The notes beneath the pieces were generated by a model. It had not been told where the DNA came from, made no database searches, and was given only the letters and a program-made list of their open reading frames with translations. The translations under genes were made by a program, and so were the position numbers. 64,000 nucleotides of DNA from a candidate division KSB1 bacterium (GTDB lineage: Bacteria; Zhuqueibacterota; Zhuqueibacteria; Thermofontimicrobiales; Thermofontimicrobiaceae), in contig JAPDPQ010000022.1 of the NCBI GenBank assembly GCA_034506395.1, positions 26,527 through 90,526 on the forward strand, in the 5' to 3' direction. This document shows positions 56,193-64,000 of this stretch, piece by piece (the first letter of the stretch is position 1; each line of letters opens with the position of its first letter).

Positions 56193-57743
56193 TCACCATC
56201 CCACACCCATAGCGCCAAAAAAACGGTGCAACTCCTGGCGTTCTCGGAAATTGATCTCCTCGGACCAAATATCAGTGGGATTGTTGTTATCGGTGAGAAT
56301 CGGAGCCTCGGTAGCTTTTGGAACGAAGCGATTGTCCCAAGCGTGGTTTCGCTGCACCACCTTCCAATGTTCATACGGATCGACATTGACGTAATCGGCT
56401 GGTTTGCCGAGCAACTCTTCGGGAAATTCCAGAGTTCGGTTCGCCGCAACAACAATGACATTCCCCAGAACATTGGGCGGCTCGTGCAATGGCAGGGCAA
56501 AAACTTCACTAAAAACCGATTTCAAAGTAGCGGCAACAGCCTTTACCAATTGGCTCTCCCATCCGATGCTTTGCACATTGATGGCAAAGACTCCATCTGG
56601 TTGAAGGTGCTGCTGGATAAGCTCGAAAAATTGCTTTGTGATCAGATGAAACGGGATCGAGCCGCTGCCAAACGCATCCATGATGATTAGATCGTACTTC
56701 TCTTCTGTCGAACGAAGAAATTGACGGCCATCCGCATGAAAGACTCGACAATCCTCACTGCGAAATCCAAAATATTTTTTCGCGATTTGGGTGACTACTG
56801 GATCAATTTCGACGGCATCCACTTTCCAGCCAGCCGCGGAGTATGAGTTGGCGATTGAGCCGCCCCCCAATCCGATGAGCAACATGCTGCCCGCACGATC
56901 GAAAAAATTCCGGTTGAGGTCCATCACTACAACGTATCCATGCTGTGGCTCAAAAAAAAGCGCAGGATTAACGATGGAATGAATCGCTCCATCAATTAGG
57001 AGGTACCGGCTTTCATTCTTATCTATCACCCGAATTTCACCATACGCGCTCTGTTCAATGCAGAGCAATCCCTGCTCTGGTTGCGGCTTCTCAGCAAAGG
57101 TTTTCCAGGAGATGAAGGTCAAGGAGATAAGGACAAAGATTTCTGCAATAAAAGGGAGTTTTGATTTTTTGCCCAAGAGCATCAAGAGCGCCGCCGTCAA
57201 TAGCAGTATAAAACCGATGAATAACGTCAATCGCTGGATGCCGAAATTTGGAATGAGCCAGAACCCGGTCAATAGTGCCGCGATGACACTGGCGAGAGTT
57301 GAAATGGCATAAAGATTTCCAGCGCTCCGCCCCACCTCGTTCAGGTGGGCGGTTTTGAGTTTGATGGCATATGGGCTGATCATCGCTAATAATGTGAGGG
57401 GTGGGAAAAACAGAATTGCCGCAGCGACCAGCACCGATAGACGCAATCCTAACGGCTCAATTAGCGATAGCATGACCTTTTTGATCAATGGGATGATCAG
57501 TAGCCAGAGACCCGCACCTGCAAGCAACAGGCTCAGTCGTTCAATTTTGGCGCCTTGGTCTGCCCACCAACCTCCAATGAAATAACCAACGCTCAAAGCG
57601 GCTAATGTCACGGTAATTAGTGCCGACCAGAGAAAGATGCTGACCCCATAGAAAGGACCCAAAATACGAGTTCCGAGAATTTCCAACGCCAAAACTGATG
57701 CACCAGAGATGGCAACGACCAGGTAAAGATAGTTTCGGTTCAT
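56193..57743 (-). CDS. Membrane-fused spermidine synthase-like protein
   Basis: 516 residues. The first 215 or so are seven or eight membrane helices (starting LVVAISGASVLALEILGTRILGPFYG, split over two helices), the rest a Rossmann-type polyamine/methyltransferase fold with LLIGLGGGSIANSYS (the nucleotide or decarboxy-AdoMet-binding glycine loop), VDAVEIDP, DLIIMDAFGSGSIP, then LHEPPNVLGNVIVVAAN. This fused spermidine synthase-like architecture is common in uncultured bacteria; the reaction is unproven and may be a transfer onto lipids or proteins at the membrane rather than spermidine synthesis. GGAG precedes the ATG. Confidence 0.88.
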   Translation of the reverse strand: MNRNYLYLVVAISGASVLALEILGTRILGPFYGVSIFLWSALITVTLAALSVGYFIGGWWADQGAKIERLSLLLAGAGLWLLIIPLIKKVMLSLIEPLGLRLSVLVAAAILFFPPLTLLAMISPYAIKLKTAHLNEVGRSAGNLYAISTLASVIAALLTGFWLIPNFGIQRLTLFIGFILLLTAALLMLLGKKSKLPFIAEIFVLISLTFISWKTFAEKPQPEQGLLCIEQSAYGEIRVIDKNESRYLLIDGAIHSIVNPALFFEPQHGYVVVMDLNRNFFDRAGSMLLIGLGGGSIANSYSAAGWKVDAVEIDPVVTQIAKKYFGFRSEDCRVFHADGRQFLRSTEEKYDLIIMDAFGSGSIPFHLITKQFFELIQQHLQPDGVFAINVQSIGWESQLVKAVAATLKSVFSEVFALPLHEPPNVLGNVIVVAANRTLEFPEELLGKPADYVNVDPYEHWKVVQRNHAWDNRFVPKATEAPILTDNNNPTDIWSEEINFRERQELHRFFGAMGVGW

Positions 57744-57820
57744 TCAGGATTCTCCACGGTAAATGGGCTTAAGAGATATGACGACCTGAAAATAGTTATG
57801 CCCTCCAAATATGGACGAAA

Positions 57821-58297
57821 TTAATCATAAACTCGCCAGAATGGCCGCTCGGCTTCCCAGTTTTTCAAGACCTCTGGCGTTGGCCGAACGACCACCGCAG
57901 TGCATTCGGCGGTGACAGTACCATCAGGCAGGCGGAGTTCTGCCGCCACTTTTCGGCTGCGGTTCCCCTCACTAACGAGCCAACCAATCGCCTTGAGGGG
58001 TATATTCGTTGGAGTGAAGTTTCGGTAAGTGATGTCCAATTTCAACGTGACGAATAGATTATCAAAATTGCCATCGAGCATGACGGCTCGGCCTGCGGTT
58101 TCATCCAAAATCGCCGCCACAATTCCGCCATGCACAATGCCGGGATAGCCATTGAAATGCTCGGGAACAGTCACCGTCCCCTCGACCTGATTCGTTACTG
58201 GGTTGTTGTACCATTCCATTTTCAAGCCGAGCTCATTCTGTTTGCCGCACATGAAGCAAGTGCGCGACGAGGGTTGTTTGATCTTTTGAGTCTCCAA
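57821..58297 (-). CDS. PaaI-like hotdog thioesterase
   Basis: 158 residues, starting at TTG 58297 with GGAGG five to six bases upstream. N-terminal CFMCGKQNELGL, then the active-site region GIVHGGIVAAILDETAGRAV, in which the HGG and the acidic residue of the helix are the known catalytic elements of this family. Such enzymes hydrolyse acyl-CoA thioesters, often phenylacetyl or medium-chain. The CxxC at the N-terminus may bind metal, as in many relatives. It shares no operon with obvious fatty acid genes. Confidence 0.92.
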   Translation of the reverse strand: METQKIKQPSSRTCFMCGKQNELGLKMEWYNNPVTNQVEGTVTVPEHFNGYPGIVHGGIVAAILDETAGRAVMLDGNFDNLFVTLKLDITYRNFTPTNIPLKAIGWLVSEGNRSRKVAAELRLPDGTVTAECTAVVVRPTPEVLKNWEAERPFWRVYD

Positions 58298-58577
58298 ATT
58301 CGCCTCCGATTTATCAAATCTTCCTGATAATAATCTTAATCTGAACGATAGAAAAACTATTTGAAATGGAAAAAGTTTCTGCTAGCCTTTGAACGGTGAG
58401 ATAATTGTGGAGTAACAATGGGAGCGTATATCTGAAGAATGAGCCAAAGAAATTACAGAATGATGAGAGTAATGGGGCGTAACGCTTGCCATTATTCTCA
58501 TCATCCAATTTTATATATTCAGCAGATTATTGGCAACTGTATAAATTCCCTCTCAGCGTCTTTCATCCAACTTTCAT

Positions 58578-61500
58578 TCACTTGATGAAAATTAGCTTTC
58601 TCGTTGCCCTGAAAATTATTTGCTCTTCAGACCGCACATTCATTTGACAAAAATACACGCCACTGCTCATGTTATTTTCGTGGCCATCTTTTCCATCCCA
58701 CACAACATGATGACAACCGGCTTCTTTTTTCGTATCCACCAGCGTTCGGATTTCTCGTCCCATAAGGTCAAAGATCTTGAGGGTAATGTAAGCTGGCAGC
58801 GGCAAATCGTACTGAATCGTGGTTGAAGGGTTAAAAGGATTGGGATAATTCGGGCTCAGGGAGAATTCCTTTGGTAACTGCATCTGAGGGCTTGCCTCAA
58901 CCTTTGTAGCAACCGGGGCACTGAATTCGGAGGTGTTTCCGCTAGTATCTATTGCCGTTGCTGTGATAAATGGCAATGGCGCCGCTCCCGATAACGCCAG
59001 AACAAAATTTCCAACAGCATCCGCGACGGTTGAGCCCAGATAGATGTGTCCCTGGCTGTTTTCATCGGCATAGATTTCAACCGTCTGTCCTGGACCAGCC
59101 GAGCCAGTTATCTTGGCAGCCGTCACTGATTGAATGGTTGGCGGAGCGAGTTCCGTGTTGCCGCCATACAAATTTTTAATTCCAGAACCAGCGTTTTGAG
59201 ATATTGCGTTGCGGGTAGTACGATTCCGGATGGCGGCTGTCCCCAGAACCAGCACCCCATGCCCACCATTATGGCCGATCAAATTCTCGATCACCAGGTT
59301 ATTTTGCGCCTCGCCCGAGATGTACACACCATCATTTTTGTTGCCGAGTGGCTCCCAGTCGGGATTGGTTCCGATCCAATTGTTGGCGACCACATTGCCA
59401 CTTGATCCGGCGATGTAAACCCCGTAGCCGTTGCGGAAGATGCGATTGTCCACCACTTCATTGCTGTCACTTTTGTCTTGAATGAGGATGCCCTGGATGC
59501 CGTTGCCCTCAGCGCTATCAAAAGGCCGATAGGGCCCAACGAAATTGGCCAGCACCACATTGTGAGAAGAACTATCGGAGATGAAAATACCTGCTTCAGT
59601 GTTTGCTGAAATCACATTGGGTAAAGTATCCACCGGGGCAATGTGTAGGTGTCGCGTTTTGCCATGCAACCAGATGCCTAAACGATTGCCCGCAACGGAT
59701 AAACCCGCGAAATCGGTACCAACGTAGCAGCCCGAGATTCTTCCGCTGCCAACACCAACCATCTCGATACCGGCATTTTTGAAGTGATTGATGATAAGCG
59801 AATAAATCTCCACATGCGGCGCAGTAGCGGTAAGCCCCGTGGCACTAGCACCGGCTTCCGTGCCGTCCAATTGGATTTCCGGCCCATGAGGATTGGTATC
59901 CTTGCCGATAAAATCCGCTTGCGAACGGCCATCAATGATCAGCCCTTCATCCGATATTCCAGGCAGTGCGCTGTCTGGGCGAATGGTCCAAACCCCGACG
60001 TCGGCATCGTATCCGGCCACTCCTTGCGGTATCTGGAAAAAGAGCGTATCGATTCCAGCACGGGCATTGGCCTGCAAGATGGCTTCACGGAGCGAACCAG
60101 GACCAGACTCCTCGGTAGTGGTCACGAGGATTGGACTGTGTGTTTGGGCTACCACAATCGCAAAGTCCGCATCGCTGGTATTGGCAGGATTACCGTCGTT
60201 CGCATCGGAGATTTTGATGCGACAATGCTCCGAAAGGGTATTTGGCACCTTCCACACATAAGCGCCGTCATTCTCGGTGGAAGCGATGATGGTGGAAAAC
60301 GACATCCCGCCATCGGTCGAATATTCGATGTGCACAAGCTCGGTGAAATTGGCGCAGACCCATTCGATCCCGCACTCGGATCCTGCTGACAACTTCTCAC
60401 CACCATTGGGCTGCAAGACGGTGATGCTTGGTGGGGCAATAGGAGAAATGGTAAACATTGCATCGCTAATGTCCCATGGGATGCCATCGACCGCATCTAA
60501 AATTTTGACCGCACAAGTTGTCGAGGGCGTGTTCGGAATCGCCCAGTCATAAGAGCCAGTGTTTGCGGTTGAAATGACAATGGTGGCATAGGAAGCGCCA
60601 CAGTTTGTCGAATATTCGATCCGAATTGGATTATTGAGATTGGCGCTGGTCCACTTGATCCGTTGCTCGGAGCCAACGGTCCAATCCTCATTGCCATTGG
60701 GGCTAATAATGGTAATAGATTCTGTGGCAAATGGCATCATCACCGCAAAATCGGACAGATGGCCCACCGTGCCACAAATGGTATTGGCATTGACATCCAG
60801 CGAGGTGGTGACATCTTTCCATTGCCCCGATTCGTAGACCTGCAACTTAAGCCCAGCCTCTTGCTGGGGCGTCATACCGGCATTGTTGTATTGAATACAG
60901 ATTTTGATATTGCCGGTGTGGGTTGCCGTGGTCGTAATCGAATAATAAGTTGGCGAGCCCGATGGTACAATCGTGAAGCCACCAGGAGGCGGCGACCCAC
61001 TGTTTGAGATCGTCAACGTAGTGTTGCCAGCGCCGGTAACACCATCAAATGTCACGGTAACTCCGCTGCCCAAATTGACCTGAATGTTGGTGCCAGGGTT
61101 GGTGTTGTTCACCGGAGTGGCCGCAAAAATATTTCCGTAGAGATCAATATCGGTGGATGAAACATTGCGCTTGTCCTGCCAAACCACCAATGCCGAGGCA
61201 CCGGTTGTGCTCGCCGCAATGGCTGGATAATCCGGGTCTTCATTGCCATTGGTTCTTGACAGAACGACATTCGCAAAGCCCACCACATTCTTAAACTCGG
61301 TAGTTGCCCGGATGTGATTGACTGTGGCATCATTGCTCGCTGCATTGGTTGGGGTTTCATTCCAGGCGACCATGAATTTTTGCGCAACTTTGTTGTAGAC
61401 AACTTCGGGCTTCCAGCGGCCATAGTGCCAACGAACGAGCTGAATATCGGTCACCGGAAAATAGGTGTTTGTTACATTCGCTGGAGGATTAACGGCATCA

Positions 61501-62375
61501 ATGAACGCACCCCAAACGCCACCCAAAGTCGCTGTTACGCCGGGGAGTTCGGGCCAGGGCCATTTATTATTCGTATCGTCCCACACCACCAGGAACACTG
61601 GGTTGCCGTCTTTATACCCAAAAGCGGATTGCACATAATCTGCACTGTATCCAATATACCCCTCGCCATCGGCATAACCACCGGTGGGATAACCGGTATC
61701 AAGCTTAATGGATTTAATCAGATTTCCTTCCCAATCGAGTAGCCGATGCCCTTCAGGCCACCATGATAAAAGATAACGGCCTTTGGGGGCGATCGGCGCA
61801 TAAGTGAGGCAGTAGGTTGAATCGTTCGAAACCAAGAGGTCTTTAATTGATCCCAGGTTTTGCAACTCGGGATCGATTCTTCTCACATTAATGGAATGGT
61901 GTATGGTGGCAAAACTATACGCAGCAAGAAAATATTCATTGGCCAGTTCATTGTAAAGAATGCGCGGATAACCGGCATTGGTCATTAACTGCACCGCTCC
62001 GCCAATTAACTTGCCGTCATGGTTAATTCTCTGGCCAAGGATATCGCCCAAACCTTGGAAGACAACCAGGTATTCATCGGATTTAGAATTGTAAGCTGCA
62101 GACGGTTTCGCCGCCATGCCCACAATCTGAAACGGCGCTCCCAATTTTGTACCACGAAAAGAAACTCGTTGTCCCATCACCGGGCCAAGTATGTAAAAAT
62201 TTCCAGCGGGAATCCATTCACTCCAAATCAACAGATATTCGTTATCGGTGGAATTATAGACTACAACAGGCTCGGTTTCTTTGTTACTGCTTTGGCGGAT
62301 GGGAAAATCGCCTAAAGCAGGCAGACTCACCGTCAGGATGAGTCCCAGAGTCAGGAAAGCGAAAAAGGTTTTCAT
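58578..62375 (-). CDS. Large secreted beta-rich protein with beta-helix and T9SS-type C-terminus
   Basis: 1265 residues with a signal peptide (1-22). Residues 35-420 repeat a VVYNSTDNEYLLIWSEW-like unit (YNSKSDEYLVVFQG, YNELANEYFLAAYSF, YNKVAQKFMVAWNE), suggesting a propeller. About 555-735 hold two Ig-like units beginning ISPNGNEDWTVGSEQRIKW and LQPNGGEKLSAGSECGIEW. From 750 to about 1090 comes a parallel beta-helix (SLREAILQANA, IDGRSQADF, then NVISANTEAGIFISDSSSHN and NRIFRNGYGVYIAGSSGNVV). The last 85 residues are the sorting/FlgD-like domain (NYPNPFNPSTTIQYDLP, DLMGREIRTL, SSGVYFCQM, KLIFIK). Probably exported and bound to the surface, perhaps binding polysaccharide; function unproven. 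AGGAGG precedes the start. Confidence 0.9.
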   Translation of the reverse strand: MKTFFAFLTLGLILTVSLPALGDFPIRQSSNKETEPVVVYNSTDNEYLLIWSEWIPAGNFYILGPVMGQRVSFRGTKLGAPFQIVGMAAKPSAAYNSKSDEYLVVFQGLGDILGQRINHDGKLIGGAVQLMTNAGYPRILYNELANEYFLAAYSFATIHHSINVRRIDPELQNLGSIKDLLVSNDSTYCLTYAPIAPKGRYLLSWWPEGHRLLDWEGNLIKSIKLDTGYPTGGYADGEGYIGYSADYVQSAFGYKDGNPVFLVVWDDTNNKWPWPELPGVTATLGGVWGAFIDAVNPPANVTNTYFPVTDIQLVRWHYGRWKPEVVYNKVAQKFMVAWNETPTNAASNDATVNHIRATTEFKNVVGFANVVLSRTNGNEDPDYPAIAASTTGASALVVWQDKRNVSSTDIDLYGNIFAATPVNNTNPGTNIQVNLGSGVTVTFDGVTGAGNTTLTISNSGSPPPGGFTIVPSGSPTYYSITTTATHTGNIKICIQYNNAGMTPQQEAGLKLQVYESGQWKDVTTSLDVNANTICGTVGHLSDFAVMMPFATESITIISPNGNEDWTVGSEQRIKWTSANLNNPIRIEYSTNCGASYATIVISTANTGSYDWAIPNTPSTTCAVKILDAVDGIPWDISDAMFTISPIAPPSITVLQPNGGEKLSAGSECGIEWVCANFTELVHIEYSTDGGMSFSTIIASTENDGAYVWKVPNTLSEHCRIKISDANDGNPANTSDADFAIVVAQTHSPILVTTTEESGPGSLREAILQANARAGIDTLFFQIPQGVAGYDADVGVWTIRPDSALPGISDEGLIIDGRSQADFIGKDTNPHGPEIQLDGTEAGASATGLTATAPHVEIYSLIINHFKNAGIEMVGVGSGRISGCYVGTDFAGLSVAGNRLGIWLHGKTRHLHIAPVDTLPNVISANTEAGIFISDSSSHNVVLANFVGPYRPFDSAEGNGIQGILIQDKSDSNEVVDNRIFRNGYGVYIAGSSGNVVANNWIGTNPDWEPLGNKNDGVYISGEAQNNLVIENLIGHNGGHGVLVLGTAAIRNRTTRNAISQNAGSGIKNLYGGNTELAPPTIQSVTAAKITGSAGPGQTVEIYADENSQGHIYLGSTVADAVGNFVLALSGAAPLPFITATAIDTSGNTSEFSAPVATKVEASPQMQLPKEFSLSPNYPNPFNPSTTIQYDLPLPAYITLKIFDLMGREIRTLVDTKKEAGCHHVVWDGKDGHENNMSSGVYFCQMNVRSEEQIIFRATRKLIFIK

Positions 62376-62426
62376 GTTTATCTCCTCCTATGATTGAAAA
62401 CCTCAAACCGATCGCTGACTAATGGG

Positions 62427-62927
62427 CTATTTCTTGCTTTCGGCTGGGACAAAGGAAAAGCCGAGTTGCTCCAGCCACGATTGATTATCCCACATCGCCC
62501 ACTCTTCTTTTACTTTCCCATGGGCAAAATGCAAAAAGCTGATACCAATAACTCTAACCTGTTTACCTGTACCAGGATATATGCCTGAATCGGTAGGAGT
62601 AGCTGTAACCGTCCAGCGCACTGCTGCCTTGTCTGAGACATAGATTTCTTCATTTACTACCAAAGTAAAGTCAGGGTAGATGGTTCGGAGTGCAGCGATA
62701 TATTTTTTCAACGAGTCCAGCCCTACAATGGGTCTGGCGTTTTCATGAAAAACAATATTGGAATCTGCGACAGCCCCCAGCATTTCGACATCCCCTGTGT
62801 TCCAGATTTTCAAGTAAGCATCCGCAACGGCCTTTAGTTCTTTTGTCGCATTAGGCCGTTGACAGGCGAGCAGGCTTGCCACCCCGATCAGTAAAATGGT
62901 GATCAATGAGTTAATGAACGCTCTCAT
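62427..62927 (-). CDS. SnoaL-like lipoprotein
   Basis: 166 residues with AGGAGGG before the ATG. Lipoprotein signal ending SLLAC, Cys22. The body is an NTF2-like/SnoaL polyketide-cyclase or ester-cyclase fold: AVADAYLKIWNTGDVEMLGAVADSNIVFHE, GLDSLKKYIAALRTIYPDFTLVV, then VGISFLHFAHGKVKEEWAMWD (I at 148-ish). Members include cyclases and many proteins of unknown activity; the lipid anchor argues for a surface or periplasmic role. Lies 51 bases before the secreted beta-helix gene on the same strand, so the two are probably co-transcribed. Confidence 0.85.
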   Translation of the reverse strand: MRAFINSLITILLIGVASLLACQRPNATKELKAVADAYLKIWNTGDVEMLGAVADSNIVFHENARPIVGLDSLKKYIAALRTIYPDFTLVVNEEIYVSDKAAVRWTVTATPTDSGIYPGTGKQVRVIGISFLHFAHGKVKEEWAMWDNQSWLEQLGFSFVPAESKK

Positions 62928-62958
62928 TTTTCCCTCCTAATTTCATGGTTGAAAGTTC

Positions 62959-63087
62959 TTATTCTAATCTTAAAAACACGAGTTTTTTCGTTTGCTGAAA
63001 TCCCTCTGTTTGGAGATGATAAAAGTAGACGCTGGTTGAAAGGCCTTTGGCATCGAACACGCCTTCGCAGTTTCGGGCGGCAATTTT
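62959..63087 (-). pseudogene. Remnant of a T9SS-type C-terminal sorting domain
   Basis: In one minus-strand frame, from just after a TGA to a TAA at 62959-62961, the translation ends VFDAKGLSTSVYFYHLQTEG / FQQTKKLVFLRLE. This matches the end of the sorting domains elsewhere in the window (FDATGQNSGIYFYRLK...KMILLR). No upstream part of the domain, no NYPNPFN and no start codon remain, and the frame is closed by a stop before the match. It is the broken 3' end of a deleted secreted-protein gene. Confidence 0.7.
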
Positions 63088-63367
63088 TCATTTACCATTA
63101 TTACGACCTCATGTCACTCTGCTTCACCAATTTGACTTTTGATCGTAACTTCCTGCCATTACACCCACGACAATGATTCAAAGCAATCCAATTTTTTTTA
63201 TGCTCTGGAGGGTTCATTGTCTGGTCCAATTCGGAACTTTTGGATTGTTCATGACCTAGCCAGCATAATCCTGGCATCTCAACTAAAAATGCCGATCAAA
63301 ATGAACTCATTTGTTGTTCTTGACTGCGCCTACTTCCTGGTTGCGCTCTAGGTTCTGTTTCTCAAAA
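63088..63367. other. 280-bp gap
   Basis: AT-rich sequence upstream of the sorting-domain remnant, perhaps more of the decayed gene. A 35-codon minus-strand reading frame beginning near 63217 has two Cys but no convincing features. Confidence 0.4.
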
Positions 63368-63664
63368 TCAGCTATCAATATGCAGATTATTTTGGGTGTT
63401 AGGAATTTGTGCTCTAATAATTTCCGATAATGACTGGCAGCATATCATCACTTCATTTTCCGTTAATCGGATATGATGGATCTTATGGTTAGACATCCAA
63501 TGGTAAAGTGTCGCAAGGCTCAATCCAGTAAGCTGTGCTGCCGTCGCTAGGGTAATTAGCTCCTGACTTCCGCAAATTGGACAACATGCAATTGCTGGAG
63601 TTTGGCCTTTTTTTACCCTTTTGTGGTATTGAATAATGTTGATTTCCTTTATTTTCTTTCTAAT
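63368..63664 (-). CDS. Small Cys-pair/helix-turn-helix protein, apparent ATT start
   Basis: 98 residues by translation from ATT at 63664, six bases after AGGAG (63671-63675, minus strand). The frame has no ATG, GTG or TTG between the upstream TGA and the middle of the HTH. The translation has a basic N-terminus (about 1-22), a CC-x-x-C group (ACCPICGS at 26-33), a MerR/excisionase-like helix-turn-helix LATAAQLTGLSLATLYHWMSNHKIH (39-63), then CCQSL. I recall short proteins of this layout (Cys knuckle, then ...AGVS.RTIYRWV..GKIHF) from several uncultured phyla, which supports it being real. It is likely a DNA-binding regulator, perhaps of the divergent gene to its right. Confidence 0.72.
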   Translation of the reverse strand: MRKKIKEINIIQYHKRVKKGQTPAIACCPICGSQELITLATAAQLTGLSLATLYHWMSNHKIHHIRLTENEVMICCQSLSEIIRAQIPNTQNNLHIDS

Positions 63665-63865
63665 GATTTTCTCCTGATTTAATCAACTCCTGCTTCTATC
63701 CCATTGAACACAAAGTATATCTCTTCAAGCCATGGAATTTTTTAACAAGAAAATTTAAAAATAATTTTGATGACTTGCTTGATAAAACCATGAAAAAATT
63801 TTGAAAAAATTACGGCATGTTCGCTCTTCAAGCACATTCTATTTACTAAAATGAAAAATTATTTC

Positions 63866-63894
63866 TTGACAATGAAAAATTTATGTCTTAGATT
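63866..63894 (+). promoter_or_regulatory. Likely sigma70 promoter for the right-edge gene
   Basis: TTGACA (63866-63871), a 17-base spacer and TAGATT (63889-63894, 4 of 6 to TATAAT). Transcription should start near 63901, 46 bases before the ATG at 63947. Confidence 0.6.
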
Positions 63895-63946
63895 TTAGCT
63901 GCAATCATAAGACGCTCTTTATATTTGGAGAACTACCGAGATCCGT

Positions 63947-64000
63947 ATGGCTCGCAAAGGAGGAAAAAAAGTCTATCGGTTTTTCGATTTTACGATTGAA
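63947..64000 (+). CDS. Start of a gene cut by the right window edge
   Basis: 18 codons from ATG 63947 open to the end: MARKGGKKVYRFFDFTIE. GGAG lies 15 bases and GAG seven bases upstream. The YRFFDFTIE opening is like that of CadC/OmpR-type winged-helix regulators (YxFGPFxLD), but too little is visible to name it. A good promoter lies in front, and the ATT-start HTH gene diverges from it. Confidence 0.5.
   Translation, partial: MARKGGKKVYRFFDFTIE

Noticed and set aside
56169..56690. 173-codon plus-strand reading frame
   Set aside because: Antisense to the membrane-fused spermidine-synthase-like gene; composition looks like a reverse-complement shadow.
1..64000. tRNA or rRNA genes
   Set aside because: No T-arm like GGTTCRANNCC with a matching acceptor was seen in the intergenic gaps, and no rRNA-like sequence was noticed.

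Overview
The window looks like a chromosomal contig from an uncultured or poorly characterised bacterium of the FCB-like branch; a candidate phylum such as KSB1 or Calditrichota is my inference. The signs are three proteins or remnants carrying the type IX secretion/FlgD-like C-terminal signature (NYPNPFN ... GVYFYRL ... LLR), TTGACA/TATAAT-type promoters, many exported sugar oxidoreductases, and a dispersed intergenic repeat of the GTCATTCCGA...GAGGAATCT type. No rRNA, tRNA, CRISPR array, integrase or transposase was seen.

Left third (1 to about 30.1 kb): the 3' end of a non-ribosomal peptide synthetase (NRPS) cluster. Four collinear synthetase genes, the first cut by the window edge, encode C-A-T-E / C-A-T-C-A-T / C-A-T-C-A-T-E / C-A-T-TE, so at least six modules are visible. 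The epimerase-ended subunits hand over to subunits that begin with a D-donor-type condensation domain, so D residues are expected at visible positions 1 and 5 before thioesterase release. Behind them lie an SBBP-repeat secreted protein, a carnitine-acyltransferase-like protein without a recognisable catalytic His, an overlapping MFS exporter, an unrecognised 93-residue protein and an MbtH-like protein.

Middle (30.2 to 37.1 kb): five minus-strand genes for exported or membrane-anchored sugar catabolism: three Gfo/Idh/MocA-type oxidoreductases (Tat, lipoprotein, membrane-anchored), a Tat-exported TIM-barrel isomerase and a DUF1080 (3-keto-disaccharide hydrolase) protein. Together they resemble an oxidation-then-cleavage route for glycosides. 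From 37.7 to 51.2 kb a long minus-strand run carries protein quality control (dnaK, fmdB-like, two HtrA proteases, dnaJ-grpE-hsp20, a membrane Zn peptidase), a STAS-HATPase fusion, a polyferredoxin and a DUF362 protein.

Right third (51.8 to 64 kb): fusA, a lipoprotein trypsin-like protease with a companion lipoprotein that consists of the protease's N-terminal domain alone, a membrane-fused spermidine-synthase-like protein, a hotdog thioesterase, a 1265-residue secreted beta-helix protein, a SnoaL-like lipoprotein, a degraded secretion-domain fragment, a small Cys/HTH protein that seems to start at ATT, and the first codons of a divergent gene.

The most unusual items are the His-less carnitine-acyltransferase homologue and unknown 93-residue protein in the NRPS cluster, the STAS-HATPase fusion without a phosphorylatable Ser, the Asp-to-Glu change in the second HtrA, the protease/stand-alone-domain pair, and the ATT-start HTH gene.
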